Counted from the stretch's first letter, positions 11,834 through 25,759 are shown. The stretch: 64,000 bases of DNA from Perilla frutescens (GCA_026008535.1 BRKX01000002.1:68407380-68471379), one strand, 5' to 3'. Numbers and translations: made by a program. Notes: generated by a model from the letters alone, not told the origin.

Positions 11834-14800
11834 TGGGACCCCTTGGCTCCCAACCAGTACTTGAGACACATGGAAGTTCCAACAGAACTGCGGGTCAGTT
11901 TAAGGATCACGAATAAAAATATAGGCGTGGAGCCTATAGAGGGAGATGACATGGTAATTTCTGCAAGAGTGCTCGTGGACATAATCATTCATATCAACAT
12001 GATCGAACAACCCAGTCAAGATGTCCATTTCAGAAAAAGTTAGATCATGATAAGATTCGCAAAAATGAGCATAGTAATAGTGTTTGTTGCAAATGTGGAA
12101 TGACCGGACATTGGTCTAAGATTTGCCGCTCTGCTCCACATCTGGTTGAACTATATCTGCAGTCCTCGCAAAAGAAAGGAAAAAATGTTCAAGCACATGT
12201 TGCAGAAACAATTGAGCCGCTTTCTATGGTTGAGACAAATACATCATAAGTTACAAACAATCAAAATTTGAATGATGAAAAGTCACTTCAGCTATCAGAT
12301 TTCCTAGATGATCCTGACCATGGAACATTAGATGATGACTAGTGGAAATATGCTCAAACTTAAACATTTTGTTATGACCTACTTTGTAAACAGTGTAAAT
12401 ATCCTACTTTTTGTATGTATCTCGGATGATATGTTTCTCAAGATTAATATTTTGCTTATATTAGTCGGATGATGCATTATCAAGTTCTTTTGTAATGTTC
12501 ATATAATAATAAAATGACTTTTATATTGACAATATACTATTTAACACGCTACAAAATGGAGAATATCAATAAATATGATATGTCTTCTTGATAGTACTTC
12601 AACACACTCAATACTAACTAACAAAATATGTTGTTCAAGTGTTACACAATGCAAATTTCAAGTTAAGACAATATCAGAGATTATAGATGGTATTGGAAAT
12701 GCAACAATTGTATTGTCTAATAGTGCTACTTCATATCTCGAAAATACTTTATTGTCTGAAAAATCACAAAGAAATCTATTGAGTTTCAAGGATGTACTTA
12801 ATAATGGTTATCATCTGGAAACATATATTGAAAATGGGAAAGAATGTTTGTGCATTACATCATATGAATCAAACAAAAGGATGTACAACAATTTCTAGGT
12901 TATATTATATATGTTCCTATTCGAATATGTGAGTCCAATGCTGCCGCATCACGGAAATTGGTTAATCCTGAAATTTTAGGATTATGGCATGATCGTCCAG
13001 GGCACTCAGGAACAACCATGATACGTAGAATTGTAGAACGAACAAGATGATATCCATTGAAAAACATAAAATTGCTCATGTCCAAGGATTACTTTTGTGA
13101 ATCATGCTCAAGGGGAAAACTTATAATTAAACATTCTACAGAAAAAGTAGGATACGAATCACCATCATTTTTGCAATGTATTCATGGTGATATATGTGGA
13201 CTAATACATCCAGCAAGTGGACCATTTAGATATTTTATGGTCCTGATAGATGCATCTTCCAGATGGTCATGTGTATACTTATTATCCACTCGAAATATTA
13301 TTTTTCACGTCTATTAGCTCAAATCATTAAATTTTGAGCTCATTTTTAGATTATTCTATTAAGAATCATTGATAATGCCGGAGAATTTACATCAAAAAGT
13401 TTTAATGAGTATTATGTTGTGTTAGGAATTTACGTTGAACATCATGTACCCCGTCTTCACACACAGAATGGATTGGCCGAATCATTGATCAAAAGGATCA
13501 AGATAATTGCTCGTACTTTACTAATGAGACCCAAATAAAATAGTGAAACTTGAGGTCATGCAGTCTTACATGCATGAACTTTAATTAGATTACGTCCTAC
13601 TGCTTATCATGCATATTCTCTAATGCAATTAGTGTCAGGTATTGAACCATATATTTCATATTTATGCGTTTCTGGATGCGTTGTATATGTGTTAATTCCA
13701 CCTTCTCAAAAGACTAAAATGGACCCGCAACATAAACTTGCTATATACATTGGGGTTTCATTCTCCATCAATCATCAGATATTTTGAACCATCAACTAGT
13801 GATTTATTTACTGTTAGATTTGCAGATTGCCATTTTGATGAAATAATATTTCCACCAATTGGTAAGGATGAATAACAATAAAGACAAACAAGGGTCCATA
13901 GTGAATCTCTTTTGGACCAATCCATGTTTATCTTATTTAGAACCGCACACATTTGAATGTGAAAATAAAGTGAGAAAACTTATTTATTTACAGAACATGA
14001 CAAATAGACTTCCTGATGCATTTAATGATGCTAGCAAAGTTACAAAGTCCCATATCCCAGCTGTGAATGCTCAAGCTAGGATGATTGTTCCCAAAAATGT
14101 GCTCAAATGAGCAACAATGTTCCACGTCACATACATGGTAAACCTTTTGAATCAAAGGATATCGTTTCTCGAAAATGAGGGGGAGAAATGATGAGCTTAC
14201 TAACCAGATCAACAATACTGAAGTATCCATGAATTATAATAGTGTGAAATTCAGCCTACTTATATGGCTCACTTGATGCAAACATTTATATGAAAATTTA
14301 TGAAAGAATGAAAATATTTGAAGCAAATGTTTCATGTGAACTACAGAATCGCTGTAAGGATTAAAACAATCTGGTCGATATGGTATTGCAGGTTGAGTGA
14401 ATATCTTATCATGAATGGATACAAAATTGATTCCATTTGCCCGTGCATTTTTATTAAAAATTCAAGTATCGGATTTGTGATTATTGTCATTTATGTAGAT
14501 GATATGAACTTGATTGGTACTTCTGAAGAGTTGAGCAAAAACGTTCAATGTTTAAAAAATGAGTTTGAATAAAGGGTCTTGGAAAAATCAATTGTGTCTT
14601 GGCCTTGAATTAAAGCATATGGATAATGGGATTCTTGTTCATCAATCTGCTTATACTGAAAGGTTGCTTAAAAGGTTCAATATGGACAAAGCTCATTCTT
14701 TGAACATTCATATGGTTGTGTATAATTTAGATCCCGAGAAAGATCCATTTCGATCTAAGGAATCTAATGAAAGAATACTTGGTCCTGAAGTACCATACCT

Positions 14801-15540
14801 AAATACAATTGGAGTTTTTAATGTATTTAGCCCAGTGTATCAGGTCAGATATTATTTTTGCAGTAAATTAAATGTACTTGCTTGTTATAATTCTGAACCA
14901 ATCCGATGACATTGGAATGGTGTCAAACACATTCTTCTATATCTTCGTGGCACCACCGGCTTATGGTTATTCTACTCTAAGGAAACAACAAACACTGGGT
15001 TAATAGGATATGCAGATGCAGGATATAAATCAAATCCACACAAAGCTCATTCTCAAACTGGTTATTTGTTTTGTTATAATGGTATAATTATATCATGTCG
15101 ATCACCAAACAGACATTAGTGGCTACATTTTTCAATCATTCAGAGATAATTGCTCTTTATGAAACTGACAGATAATGTGTTTGGCTTAGATCTGTTATAG
15201 CACATGTACGAAATGTTAGTAACTTGAAACCAATCACAAGTACTCCTATAATTATTTACGAAGACAATGCAACTTGTATATCACAAGTCAAAGAAGGATA
15301 CATAGAAGGTGACAAGACCAAGCATATTCACCAAAGTTTTTCCATACGTATGAGCTTCAAGAGAAGAGAGAAATAAATATCCAACAAATTTGTTCCTACC
15401 ACAACCTTGTTGATTTGTTTACAAAATCTTTACCAACGTCTATATTTGAGAAACTGATATTCAACGTCGGTACGAAACATGTCAAAAAAATACATAACTA
15501 TAAGAAATTATCCATCTTCCAGATAGAGTTAAGACAATGA
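11828..15540 (+). mobile_element. Degenerate Ty1/copia retrotransposon
   Basis: Copia domains appear in the usual order but broken by stops and frame changes. A gag zinc knuckle (CCKCGMTGHWSKIC) is near 12090-12130. A protease-like stretch (CLLDSTSTHSIL) is near 12578. The GAG-pre-integrase (WHDRPGHSG) is near 12985, followed by an integrase finger (CESCSRGK, 13098) and core (HGDICG). The RT motif YVDDM is near 14494, RNase H (GYADAGYKSNP) near 15010, and EDNATCISQVKEG-KTKHI near 15260. The end resembles the usual SLPTSIFEKL tail at 15430. The amino half of RT appears largely missing near 14250-14320. I could not identify LTRs. The copy is dead. Confidence 0.85.
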
Positions 15541-15759
15541 TATTATATCCAAGGAAGAATATTATAAAATATGGACATAATCCACGTACGAGGCCACATG
15601 AAATGAAGAGAAACTACATCATCAATATAGTGCCAACAATGATGAATATTGTCCTAGTCACTGTACACGTGTCTATCTAAGATTTCAATAGTATTTGTAT
15701 ATATATATATATAGGTGATCAATGTATTTATGCTTCAATGATCCAATAAAAAAATCTTC

Positions 15760-16440
15760 ATCTAGTTTAGCATTATACCTTTAATTTATAGTATTTTACA
15801 TTATTGTTTCATAACAAATATGACATTATACATGTATATTTTTTCACTTGTTAAAAAAAAGTAAGTGGCAACAAAAATGATATTGTGTCTTGTTTGAACA
15901 CCATCGAGCTACATTTTTTGAAATAGTTATCTACTCATTTTCAATTAAGTGTCATTTGGATGAATGCATACATATTAATAAATTAATTGAGTTACTTAAT
16001 ACATTTTAGTGTAAATACATTAAATGTGTTAAATATAAATATTTAAATGCATTGAATGATGATAAATATGTGAAAATGTGAATTTTTGTCTTGAATTTAT
16101 AGATGACACTTTTTTTTGAAACAAAATTAAAATATTTGAATGACACTTATTCAAAAAAGGTGGAATATTAATTAGCGCGGGACAATATCACATATTTAAA
16201 ACAATAGAATAAAAAATCTGATTTCTTTTAGTGTCCAAAAATCTTAAATTTTTTAAAGATTGTTATAAAAGTAGCTTGAATATTTATTTTTATAGTAACG
16301 CCGTCTTTTTATTTTATTGATCAAATAAATAAAGATAAGGACAACAGAACTGCCAAAAGCTTTCAATATAAATATGAATATATTAATTGAAAGTTCAAAT
16401 TGACAAAATTAAAAATTATAGGGGTAAAATAGTCAAACCA
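15760..16440. other. AT-rich intergenic spacer
   Basis: No open frame or repeat boundary recognised. It separates copia debris from the putative 5' leader of the DUF778 gene. Confidence 0.4.
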
Positions 16441-16553
16441 ATTAAAAGAGGGGATGGGGTCCACCATGGAGGAGAGGGAGCGTTTGAGGAGTCTCAGGTT
16501 CATGCACCTTCACTTCTTAGTTCTTTTCAACTCTTTTTCTCGTCATTTGACGA

Positions 16554-16557
<4 letters not shown>

Positions 16558-16587
<30 letters not shown>

Positions 16588-16765
16588 ATACCTCTTCAAA
16601 ACTCTTACAAACTCAAAATATCAATCCCCATTTCTCTTCATTTAATCGTATCGAGATTCTCATTCCCTTAAAACATCTCTAATTTATAAGCATTAGTTGT
16701 GAAGATTCCTTCTGCAGGTATTTTGCCGACTGCTGCAGCATCTCTCTCTCTCTCTCTCTCCCCAC
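16558..16765 (+). repeat. CT-rich microsatellites in the presumed 5' leader of the DUF778 gene
   Basis: CT runs at about 16556-16588 and 16741-16762 flank a cytosine- and thymine-rich stretch that resembles a plant 5' UTR. The coding start is 1.4 kb further on, so a 5' UTR intron is likely (inference). The TATA box and transcription start were not pinned down. Confidence 0.4.
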
Positions 16766-18187
16766 CTAAATTCTCTGCTGCTTCTGAATTGTTCGTTATA
16801 TTTAGTCTTCTACGTTTTAATCTTCAAATGCAGCTTCTACGCAATTTTTTTTTGTTTTTTCTATCTTTTTCTGTGTGGGCTTGGATATATATTAGTTTAC
16901 AGTTGCCAAGATTGGATTTTCCCCCCTTATATATATGATTGCTTAAAATTAGAACGATTTTGTTGTTAATTTAGCAATGAAATGTTGATTGTTTTGGCTG
17001 TTTGTGGGATTTAAACATTTTACATTGACATTTTTCTTTGATCCTAATTCAAACAAGGCCCCTTTTTGGAGAGAAAAAATGCAGTAAATTTGAAATGAAA
17101 ATTCTGCTTTACTCACAGGCCACAATTCGATCTCGTCTGTAAAGGATAGCTATGATTGTAGTAATTATAATTTTCAGTAACTCTTTCCTATTGCAGTGAT
17201 TTCAATATCTTTTCCTTGATTAATTAAATCTTTGTGTTTCTAGTTTTGAATGTGTAATGTGAGTTGTAGGGTTATTTTGCCTAAATGATTAAATATTGTT
17301 TTTTGTCTATAGTCGAAAGATGTAAGCTTGTAAGGTGAAAGTTATTGAGAATGTAAGTAGACTCATTTATGTATGCCCTTATCTCAAAATGATGAAGTTT
17401 GTATGTCAAAAGATATATGGACTGTGGTAGACAAATGCCGATTTGTGTTGACGGGAAGCTCGACGAGCTTTGTAGGATAGGAAGCATTAGGGGCTCATCT
17501 AGCTATCTAGTGTTGAATTAACATCTTGTGAATTATAAATATTAGATTCACCATGCCTAGAAACAATGCTCAATTATCTAATCCGAGCAGCCTCATTGTG
17601 AATGTTGTTAATGATGGTGTTTTAGATTCATCTAGGTCGTAAGTAAGGATTAAGAAAGGAGAGCTGCAAGAATATGATGTTAAATCCGTGGTTGCTAGTG
17701 ATTGCTGACTCTAAAGGCTTTTTTCAGCATTAGAATGAATTGTTATATGAGGAAAGGGAAATGCAATATTTCCATAGTGTGGTGCAGTTTTCATGTTGCA
17801 TGCAGTGTTCATGCATATGGAACGCCATTGTGGTTTTGCATGGTTGTTAAGTTAAAATGCCATATTTCATGATCCCTTGTTGATTAGTTCAAATTGACAC
17901 ATGTGCTTCTCAATTGCGACGTAAGTTTGGATAGATAAGTTGACATGGGATTTCAATGTTATGATAAAGTTCCACTAATGATATGATTCTTGCATTTCAG
18001 TTAGCCTTGCAATTATGTAACTACTTTATCCATGGTTTGCTGTCGCGTTACCTTAAAATGGTAAATTTTGTGGTCTTAGTTCCACTTTTGAATTAATGTT
18101 ATTTTTCTAGTTCCTAGTACGTCCACTGCAGTGGAGAATGCTCTCTGATGAGGAACTAATTGGGACTGCAAGATTGTATGTAGCCAC

Positions 18188-19002
18188 ATGTCTTTGGTAG
18201 AACTTTCATTGATGGAGCTTAATCTTGCCAAAGACGTGGAAAGTAGAATTCATGCTGGGAATATTGAGCACGAGTTTTGGCCACTGGACGAAGTAGATGC
18301 TGTGAAGGCAAGATTCCCATGTTGTGTCGTTTGGACGCCTCTGCCTATCGTCTCATGGTTGGCGCCTTTTATAGGACACGTTGGGATATGCAAGGAGGAT
18401 GGTACCATTTTAGATTTCTCCGGTTCCAACCTCATCAATGTCAATGATTTTTCATTTGGTCCCGTTGCCAGATACCTCCAATTGGATCGACAGCAGGTAT
18501 AGCTCCATGAAATTCTCTTTAGCTAACTCGGACTTGTGGTAGACAAAAGAAATGAGTCGATTGTTCTTTGTTGCAACAGTGTTGTTTCCCTCCAAACCTT
18601 TCAGGTCATAAATGCAAGCATCGCTATGTTCATGCTGAATTTGGGACTTCAATGACATGGGACAACGCCATACAGTCATGCTCACGCCACTATGAGAACA
18701 AATCCTACAACCTCTTCACCTGCAACTGCCACTCATTCGTCGCGCATTGCCTGAACCGGCTCGGGTACGAGGGCTCGATGAGTTGGAACATGGTGAATGT
18801 TGCAGCTCTTGTACTGGTAAAGGGGAAGTGGGTTGATGGATTTTCTGTTTTAAGGTCATTTATGCCTTTTATGGTGGTGCTCTGTTTGGGTGTTTTTATG
18901 GTTGGATGGCCGTTTATAATCGGTCTGTTTTCCTTCTCTCTCCTCCTCCTTGGATGGTTTTTGTTGAGTACATATGTTTTCAATAAACTTTTAGATTGTT
19001 AG
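18188..19002 (+). CDS. DUF778/TMEM222 family protein (RTE1-related)
   Basis: Two coding exons, 18188-18496 and 18580-19002, give 243 aa. The ATG at 18188 is the first after an in-frame TGA at 18149. The family signatures are clear: FPCCVVWTPLPIVSWLAPFIGHVGIC (about residues 39-64), ILDFSGSN, TWDNAI, then the invariant CNCHSFV block near residue 149 and SWNMV. Two hydrophobic helices close the protein (about 190-240). This is the family of Arabidopsis REVERSION-TO-ETHYLENE SENSITIVITY1/Green-ripe and animal TMEM222. RTE1 proper is an ER/Golgi protein that promotes ETR1 function. This protein has an insertion (GHKCKHRYVHAEFG) that I do not remember in RTE1, so it may be the TMEM222-like plant paralogue. 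An ethylene role is not established by sequence. Confidence 0.88.
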
Positions 19003-19398
19003 ATCAGAAAGAACTCTTGTCTGAAACTGTGGGAAAATTTCATCAAAATTTGTACATACATCAATCGAACTACAAATGCTGTATGTCTTGAACGGTTCTG
19101 AACTGTGGTTTTTACTCTTTACTTTTTTTTTCTTTCTTTTTGGTAAAACGAATTCGTTTTTAGTGGTACACATCAAATAAACTTCAAAAAAATTGGTTAA
19201 TGGTTCGAACATATGAACACTGTCCATGTGGAAGAAAGATGTGAGTAATTGTTTCCCTGCCATTTTCTCAACACACCTCCGGTTTCAAACAAAGTATAGG
19301 TTGATCGAAACACAAAAAATAATTCCTCTAAAGATGAATAAACAGAGTAAAGTCTTGGTTGTTCGATCTAATTCTCATATCTGCAGCAGTTTGAGCTC

Positions 19399-21683
19399 TC
19401 AAGCACCATATTTTGGGGCCTTCCATAGCTTGAATGCTACTTCGTGTAAGAATCTGTCGGCCGGTATAACGAGGTTCCCGCCATTCTGCAAGGGAAAAAA
19501 ATGCATTAGAGACAACAAAACTACTAATACATGAATGCATTGCATTAAGAAACTGTTGGAAATGGTCTCTTCAAGGACTCTCAATGCAATGAAATAAAAG
19601 TTCGAGGATTCAATAGAACAAAAAACCTAAGAAGAATGGATTTTCCCGCTAAACTAAATCATGATGTTTGAATTGCATAAAACTGTTATTTAAGGGAAGA
19701 ACTCAACAATCAGATATAATCTACATAGCCTCATTACATGTAGCTCTTTAAGAACTGCAGGAATGCATAAACAGAAAACAGAAAATGAAACACAACAGTG
19801 GCCCCTTTGGCTATACCACACAATACACATGATGAGATTCATGCATGTTTCTGTTTCATAAGCATGACAGAACGAGTAAAAACGAGACGAGGTATTTACT
19901 TCAAGAAAATCTCTAAACGTGAATGATTCCGCTGCATCAACACGAGTCACACCATGCTGATATTGGGCTAGTAGCATTGGACAGTGCAGCCTGTAAAAGA
20001 TTTGGTCAGCTAGAACCACAGTTTTATTAGTCTTTAGATAATTTTTTCAGAATATACCAACTTATACCTGATATTTTCCCTTGGTTTCCCTGCTTTCATC
20101 ATGTAGCTTTGACGCGGGAAAAGGTGAGAAAGTTCACTGTCGTTCTTGTTCGTAGTATTAGAAACTAAGAGTTCTAGATCCTCGTCTCCTAGAGCAGCCC
20201 CATAGCTCATAATAACAGACATATGCAACCTTGAGCCAATATAGCTTTCAGACATTGCCTTGTCCAAGAAATCACCAACCAAACGGTTTACAAGATCTAT
20301 GCCCTCGACCCCATTCATCTTTGTGTTGGCTCCAACATGAACAAAAACTAACTCAAAAATGTCTGAATCCAGTGTCTCCCCTTCCTGAAATCCAAGCAGT
20401 TTCAACAACTCGGAAGCCAAATGTGATGGCTCTGCAACGGAATCATTGTTTTCGGACATCTCATTCCAGGAAAACACTTTGAAGCCAACCATAACTCCAA
20501 AAGACTTCACATGTAAGTTGTCAGTGACTATAGCCGCCTTCATTCCCATGAACCTGAAATTTAATTTAGCAAACAACCTATAATATTTGTTCAACATACA
20601 GGCAGATCGAACACACAAAACCCTTTGACAAAATGAACCTCTCTGCTACAGTTGGAAATGCACGCTTTTCTTGAGGTGTATTTCCAACCTAAAGAAGATT
20701 GCAATGAGCTGTTAGATTTCACATTCTCATCAAAACATCATTTTAAATGACAGATAGAATAAACCATTTAGATTATTCCATCTCACCGAGCTTTCATATG
20801 CTTCTTTTGCATCCAGTATCTCAGCAAACTCCCTAACTATCCTCATATCCTCATTTTCTGCAATGTAATTCTCAAGATTCAAAATGCATGTTTACATAAG
20901 GCAAGATCAAGAAATCCATGAGAGATCCCTATACTCTCATAGACACAAAAAAAACAAGGAAAAAAAAAATCATTGCTAAACACAGAAGCGAAATACTTCT
21001 AGACATATACGGAAAAATGTACTAGATCAAGTTTTTTTAAGAATTTGGGGTGATAAAAATCTTGACAATATCAAAGTTGGAAAGCAAAAAATCCCTCTCT
21101 TTTTAAGGAAAATCTTCACATTGTCGTCATCAAGACGAGATTTTTTATTGACTAAAAACATAGACAGCGATATCTACCCAGCTAAAACATATTTCCTCGT
21201 ACAAATCGAATTCCACCTCATGATTCTGTCCAATGATCAGCTAAAACTATGAAAGATCGTCACCATATTTTTGTAATGAGTTTGACAGAAGCTATTATTC
21301 TTATTTAAACATGCAAATAAACAAAATAAATTCCATCACCTCTTCAATCCCATCTCAGAATCATCACTCAAATTTCCAATTCCAATTCCACAACCCCAAA
21401 TGCAGCACTCAAACAATCAAGAATAAACCAACTCATTGAACTTAATCTACCAAATTACCACTGATACGCTACAACCATCAAAATCAGTATTAAAAAAAAT
21501 CAGAAAACTTATAAAAAAAGATTTCTACAGAAGATGATTACCCGAGGGAGGAGAATGAGGGAGGGCTAGGAAACCGCAGAGGGACCAAGAAGCGAAGGGA
21601 TTGAGGTGGGTTTGGGCCGGGCTGATGAATCGGGCCAGCCCGTCACCGTACAATACGAGAGCTCTGCTTGGTTTGTCTGCCAT
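19399..21683 (-). CDS. Conserved plant protein of unknown function
   Basis: Six exons read leftwards: 21683-21542, 20857-20787, 20688-20639, 20553-20068, 19990-19900 and 19485-19399. Phases agree and give 308 aa. The start is MADKPSRALVLYGDGLARFI. Further blocks are RIVREFAEILDA, ERFMGMKAAIVTDN, FELVFVHVGAN, LHMSVIMSYGAAL, FPRQSYMMKAGKPRENIR, HCPMLLAQYQHGVTR and a C-terminal IPADRFLHEVAFKLWKAPKYGA. The overall pattern is familiar from plant proteomes, but I cannot name a family with certainty. The YGDG start and the HVGAN block loosely recall alkaline-phosphatase-superfamily mutases (weak inference). There is no signal peptide or membrane helix. It converges tail to tail with the DUF778 gene, with stops 400 bases apart. 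Confidence 0.82.
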
Positions 21684-22015
21684 CTTTCCCTTGTTTTTCT
21701 ATATGTATGTGTGTATGTATAGGTTTCTATACAGCTGAAAGACATAAAGAGAAATTGCACAACAGCAACGGAGCTTAAAAAGGTACGAATCCGATGCACC
21801 GCGTCTATGTGGACCAACGGTTTTTTTTTAGGACATGTGGCGTTCAACTGAAGAAAGAATTATTTCTTTTTCTTTTTCTTTTTCTTGTTTGGAACGAGAA
21901 TATTTTCTTTTGTGTATGTATTGCCAAAGACCAAATATATTATATATATATATATTACTTTTGGAGTTGAAGAATATAAAGGAAATAAACAATACTACTG
22001 CATACGTCTCATTGG

Positions 22016-22060
22016 GATGGCTGGCCTAATGGTGAAATGAGGTTGCTTGAGTCCACAGGT
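22016..22060 (+). repeat. Possible tRNA-derived SINE head
   Basis: TGGCCTAATGG resembles a pol III A box, and GCTTGAGTCC 15 bases on resembles a B box. The spacing is shorter than in a tRNA, and no folded tRNA can be drawn. An AT-rich stretch follows. Weak call. Confidence 0.25.
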
Positions 22061-23122
22061 ACAGTGTGTGAATAAAAAAAACAATACTTATGCATACTTA
22101 TAGTACAATAACTTAACATATAATCTGTCCAAAATAAAAATCTTAATCCATTGACATCTATGTTGATATGTTATTCATAAGATCATACGAGAGTTGTAAT
22201 ATTGTATTACATTTAAAAATAAATAAATTAAATATCTTCCTTTATTTTAGAAAAACCAAGTTTAAAAATCTTTGAAAGTGTTACAATTGTGCTAATAAAA
22301 CATACTTTAAATATGCAACATTTATTTTTCATTTTATTTTTAAAAGTTTTCATGCCTCTTTAATGCTGTTTTATTATTTAAACAAAATCATTTGGAGACT
22401 TTCTAGTTCAGTTTTCTGATTTGATTTTGGCTATATATACTTGTCATCGTCATTTCTTAATTATTTATTTTGACTCATAAATTGTTAGGGGATTTCATGA
22501 ACTTCAATATCACAAGATTCAAAATATCATATCCAATATATATTCATGTCACGTAATATTTTAAACTTAGAAGGTATTTGCATTTGCTGCAATATCTTTG
22601 TATGAACTAATAAATTGATATTATCACAAAAAAAAAGAATTGATTGCTCAATCACAATTCTTGCATAAACATAACTATTTTCTTATAAATATGTAGTGCG
22701 CAATATATATACATATATATATATAGTAAATTAATCATAGAAAAATAATCTCTATACTTTCTCATCTCTATTTTAGATGAAGCCAAATAATCTCATTATA
22801 TTGCGGAGTGTTTTTGGTGGTGACACCAAAATTTTGCGCTAAAACCTAGTTGCTAGACAATTTGCTTGGACTCTTCCATACCATTTTCAAATGTCTGTAC
22901 AAATTGTGAAGAATTCCAAACTGATAAAATCTGAATCAAATAAGATCTGATGTTGATTCAGCCCTCTTATGCATTCAAATATCCAGCTTTTCAGGGATGC
23001 ATGAAGGGAGTAGAATCTTGATCTCCTGTCCAGCATATTTTCAACGATAAACCGAAGCCACGATGTTGCACTTCAGGCTGAGTTTGAGCAAGAATTTTGT
23101 CCAAGAAATTTATCTGAACATC

Positions 23123-25695
23123 TCAATCTTCAACTTCAGTGTGGAAAACAAAGCTGGGGAAAACAGTAGTGACGTCCCTGGAAGAGGAAGTGCAAGAAAA
23201 GCGTCAATGATTTTGGGACGAATGAAATATGATGTGTCATAAAAAAACAACAGGTGATAAAGAGGAGAAAAGGTGAAATACTTCAAATAAGGCAGAGTCA
23301 TGTTCCTCAAAAGCGATGGATGCTGCATAACAAAGGTCTTCCAATCTTCCTTACTAATTTTACCATCCTTATCAGCATCAGCGTCTGCAAATGTCTGTTA
23401 AAAGGATGATTACATTCCATATCTTCAAAAGCGTAATAACAGAATTAAATGTCGATTCACAAGTAATGATGCCTTATCGATTATTTGCTCTAGCAGTTCA
23501 TCAGACAGCTTCATGTCAGATTCTGAAAGTATAGCAATCACCATCTGCTTGACCTGATACGAGAACATGTTTATGAATTCATAAGATCAATAAGTTCATC
23601 TCAACAATCTCAATCAAATTTGCATTCAAATGAATTGAATACTTATTTATCATAACCTCAAAATTTTGATTTTAGTTACCTCAATCAAAGATTAACCAAA
23701 ATAATCGAAACAGATGCTTCAGAGATGCAAGAAGATAGTACGACTAATAACTCAGGTACTAAATTAATATGGTTTCTTGGATAACGAACTCTTGAAATGC
23801 AGCATCCCACATGATAGAACACGACAGGAAAAAAGCAACCAAATGAAGCATTTGGTTGCAGGAGATGGAGACTGTTGAAAAAAACTCATGTGTAGGTGTG
23901 ATGGTAGAAGAAATTTATAAAAGCAACGACAGAAGCTGGAGAAAAGTCCCCTCACGGTTAAAACATACAGCCTCCTCTTTTTTCAAAGGAAACTAATCAT
24001 TTAAGATTTCAGAATGGTTAAGCATTAAGATACTCACTTCTTCTCGCTCTATGAACCCAGTTTGTCCTAGGTCATAAAGCTTGAATGCAACTGCAAAATA
24101 AGAGAGCATCAGAAAAAGAGTTGGTCCACAGATGGGAAATATAACAACGATCATATCATCATCACAACATAACAGAATCTTATTTAACTCTCACATTCAC
24201 TTTTCTCTTTGGCAGAAGCATTAGGATGGAACACATTGAGAGCAAGAACAAATTCTTCCAAATCAATGACTCCATTCCGTTTCAGATCAAAAAGATTGAA
24301 AACCTGCAAGCAAAAGTAGGATACACAAATGCAGAGCAGCCTTTCAGTTTATTAACAAAGAACTAATTACGCATAGACTAGACTGCAGTATTGATGTGGA
24401 CCAGCACCTGTGTAAAATATAGAAGCATAACACTGTGTGAAATTGAAGTGCACAAAAACACTCGGAGCAAGTGAAAGAAATAATTATGCCGAAAATTTAA
24501 ACTACATTGCTTTATTAATATGCACCACCACCAGTGTATTATGCAGAAACATAACATTGTGTGACAGTGAAATGCATAAGAACAAACAAATTTACACTTA
24601 CCATTTACCAAGACATATGGAAATACATGGGAATGCTATCATTTGTTTCAAAACATTTTGATTCAATCATGCCGTTACACATGAAGAAAATCATCACTTT
24701 CTTAATAAGCTCCCATTGATTTCTACTCAATTTTGCGGGTATCACTTAAACTAAAGACAGATTATTATGCCAATAAAATGAGGTCATAGCACATTTTCTG
24801 AGAATTTCATTGTCAGAAACATTCAAGAAAACATAGGAAAATACAACAGAAGATCAGTTTTTCTCCTGACCTCATTTAGTCACACAAAGTAAGCTACAGT
24901 GACAAAATCACAAAAATACAAGAAATAAGATTGTGATTACCCGATCCAAGATAACATTCTCACCGGATGCTGTTGCGAACAATGCCAGCTGCAGCTCTTC
25001 CTGCATGTGACACTAAACGTCAGAAAATATAGTCATCCGATTCCGATCTTAACAAGCAGTTAAGGTGAAATGGTCAAGGATTAACTAAAAGCCTGATATG
25101 GTGAACACACCATAAGTGCATATATACAAGCACATTATTGTGGTACATTAGTCACAAAAAGGTATTTGTGTGCTTTCGGAAGAATTCAAAACAAATGTAT
25201 GAAGAGTCAATAGCAGTTAAAAAGAAAAACTACATGAATAAATTGCATAGAAGCAAATATCTGGTAAAATCACTAGCAAGCAAGACGTTGAAGAATATGG
25301 TCGATAGTATAGCAATAAATAGTTAATATTCGAAAGGGACTTGATCGATTCAAACACAATTAGAGGTCAAATGAGCTTTTCTATTACCTTATCGAGGAGT
25401 TAAAACCAAATTCAAAACTTATTATCATATAGGGTATGGTTAACCTATTTCATTGAGCAGAAACAGAAACTCAATCAGACAAAAATAGTAGCTAAAACTT
25501 ACTAAAAAATAGCAAAACTCACATTACAGCAACTAAGTGGAGACCAAGAATATCTCTTCTAAAAAAACTTATACCTTGTGTATCAATCCATCATCAAAAA
25601 TTGAACCACTTAACTTCTTAAACAACTCATGCAATGCCTCCACTTCATTTACTGTAACTGCAAACGCAATAAAAAGTTAAGTTATTTAAAATACA

Positions 25696-25759
<64 letters not shown>

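Noticed and set aside
16387..16938. Frames of 60-94 codons with Ser/Leu runs near CT repeats
   Set aside because: The SLSLSLS runs are read-through of CT microsatellites in a probable 5' UTR.
18991..19263. Minus-strand frame between the DUF778 gene and the unknown gene
   Set aside because: Lies in the overlap of two 3' ends, no motif, and the exons on either side explain the region.
20231..20482. Plus-strand frame opposite the unknown gene's longest exon
   Set aside because: Shadow of exon 20553-20068, which has consistent splicing on the minus strand.
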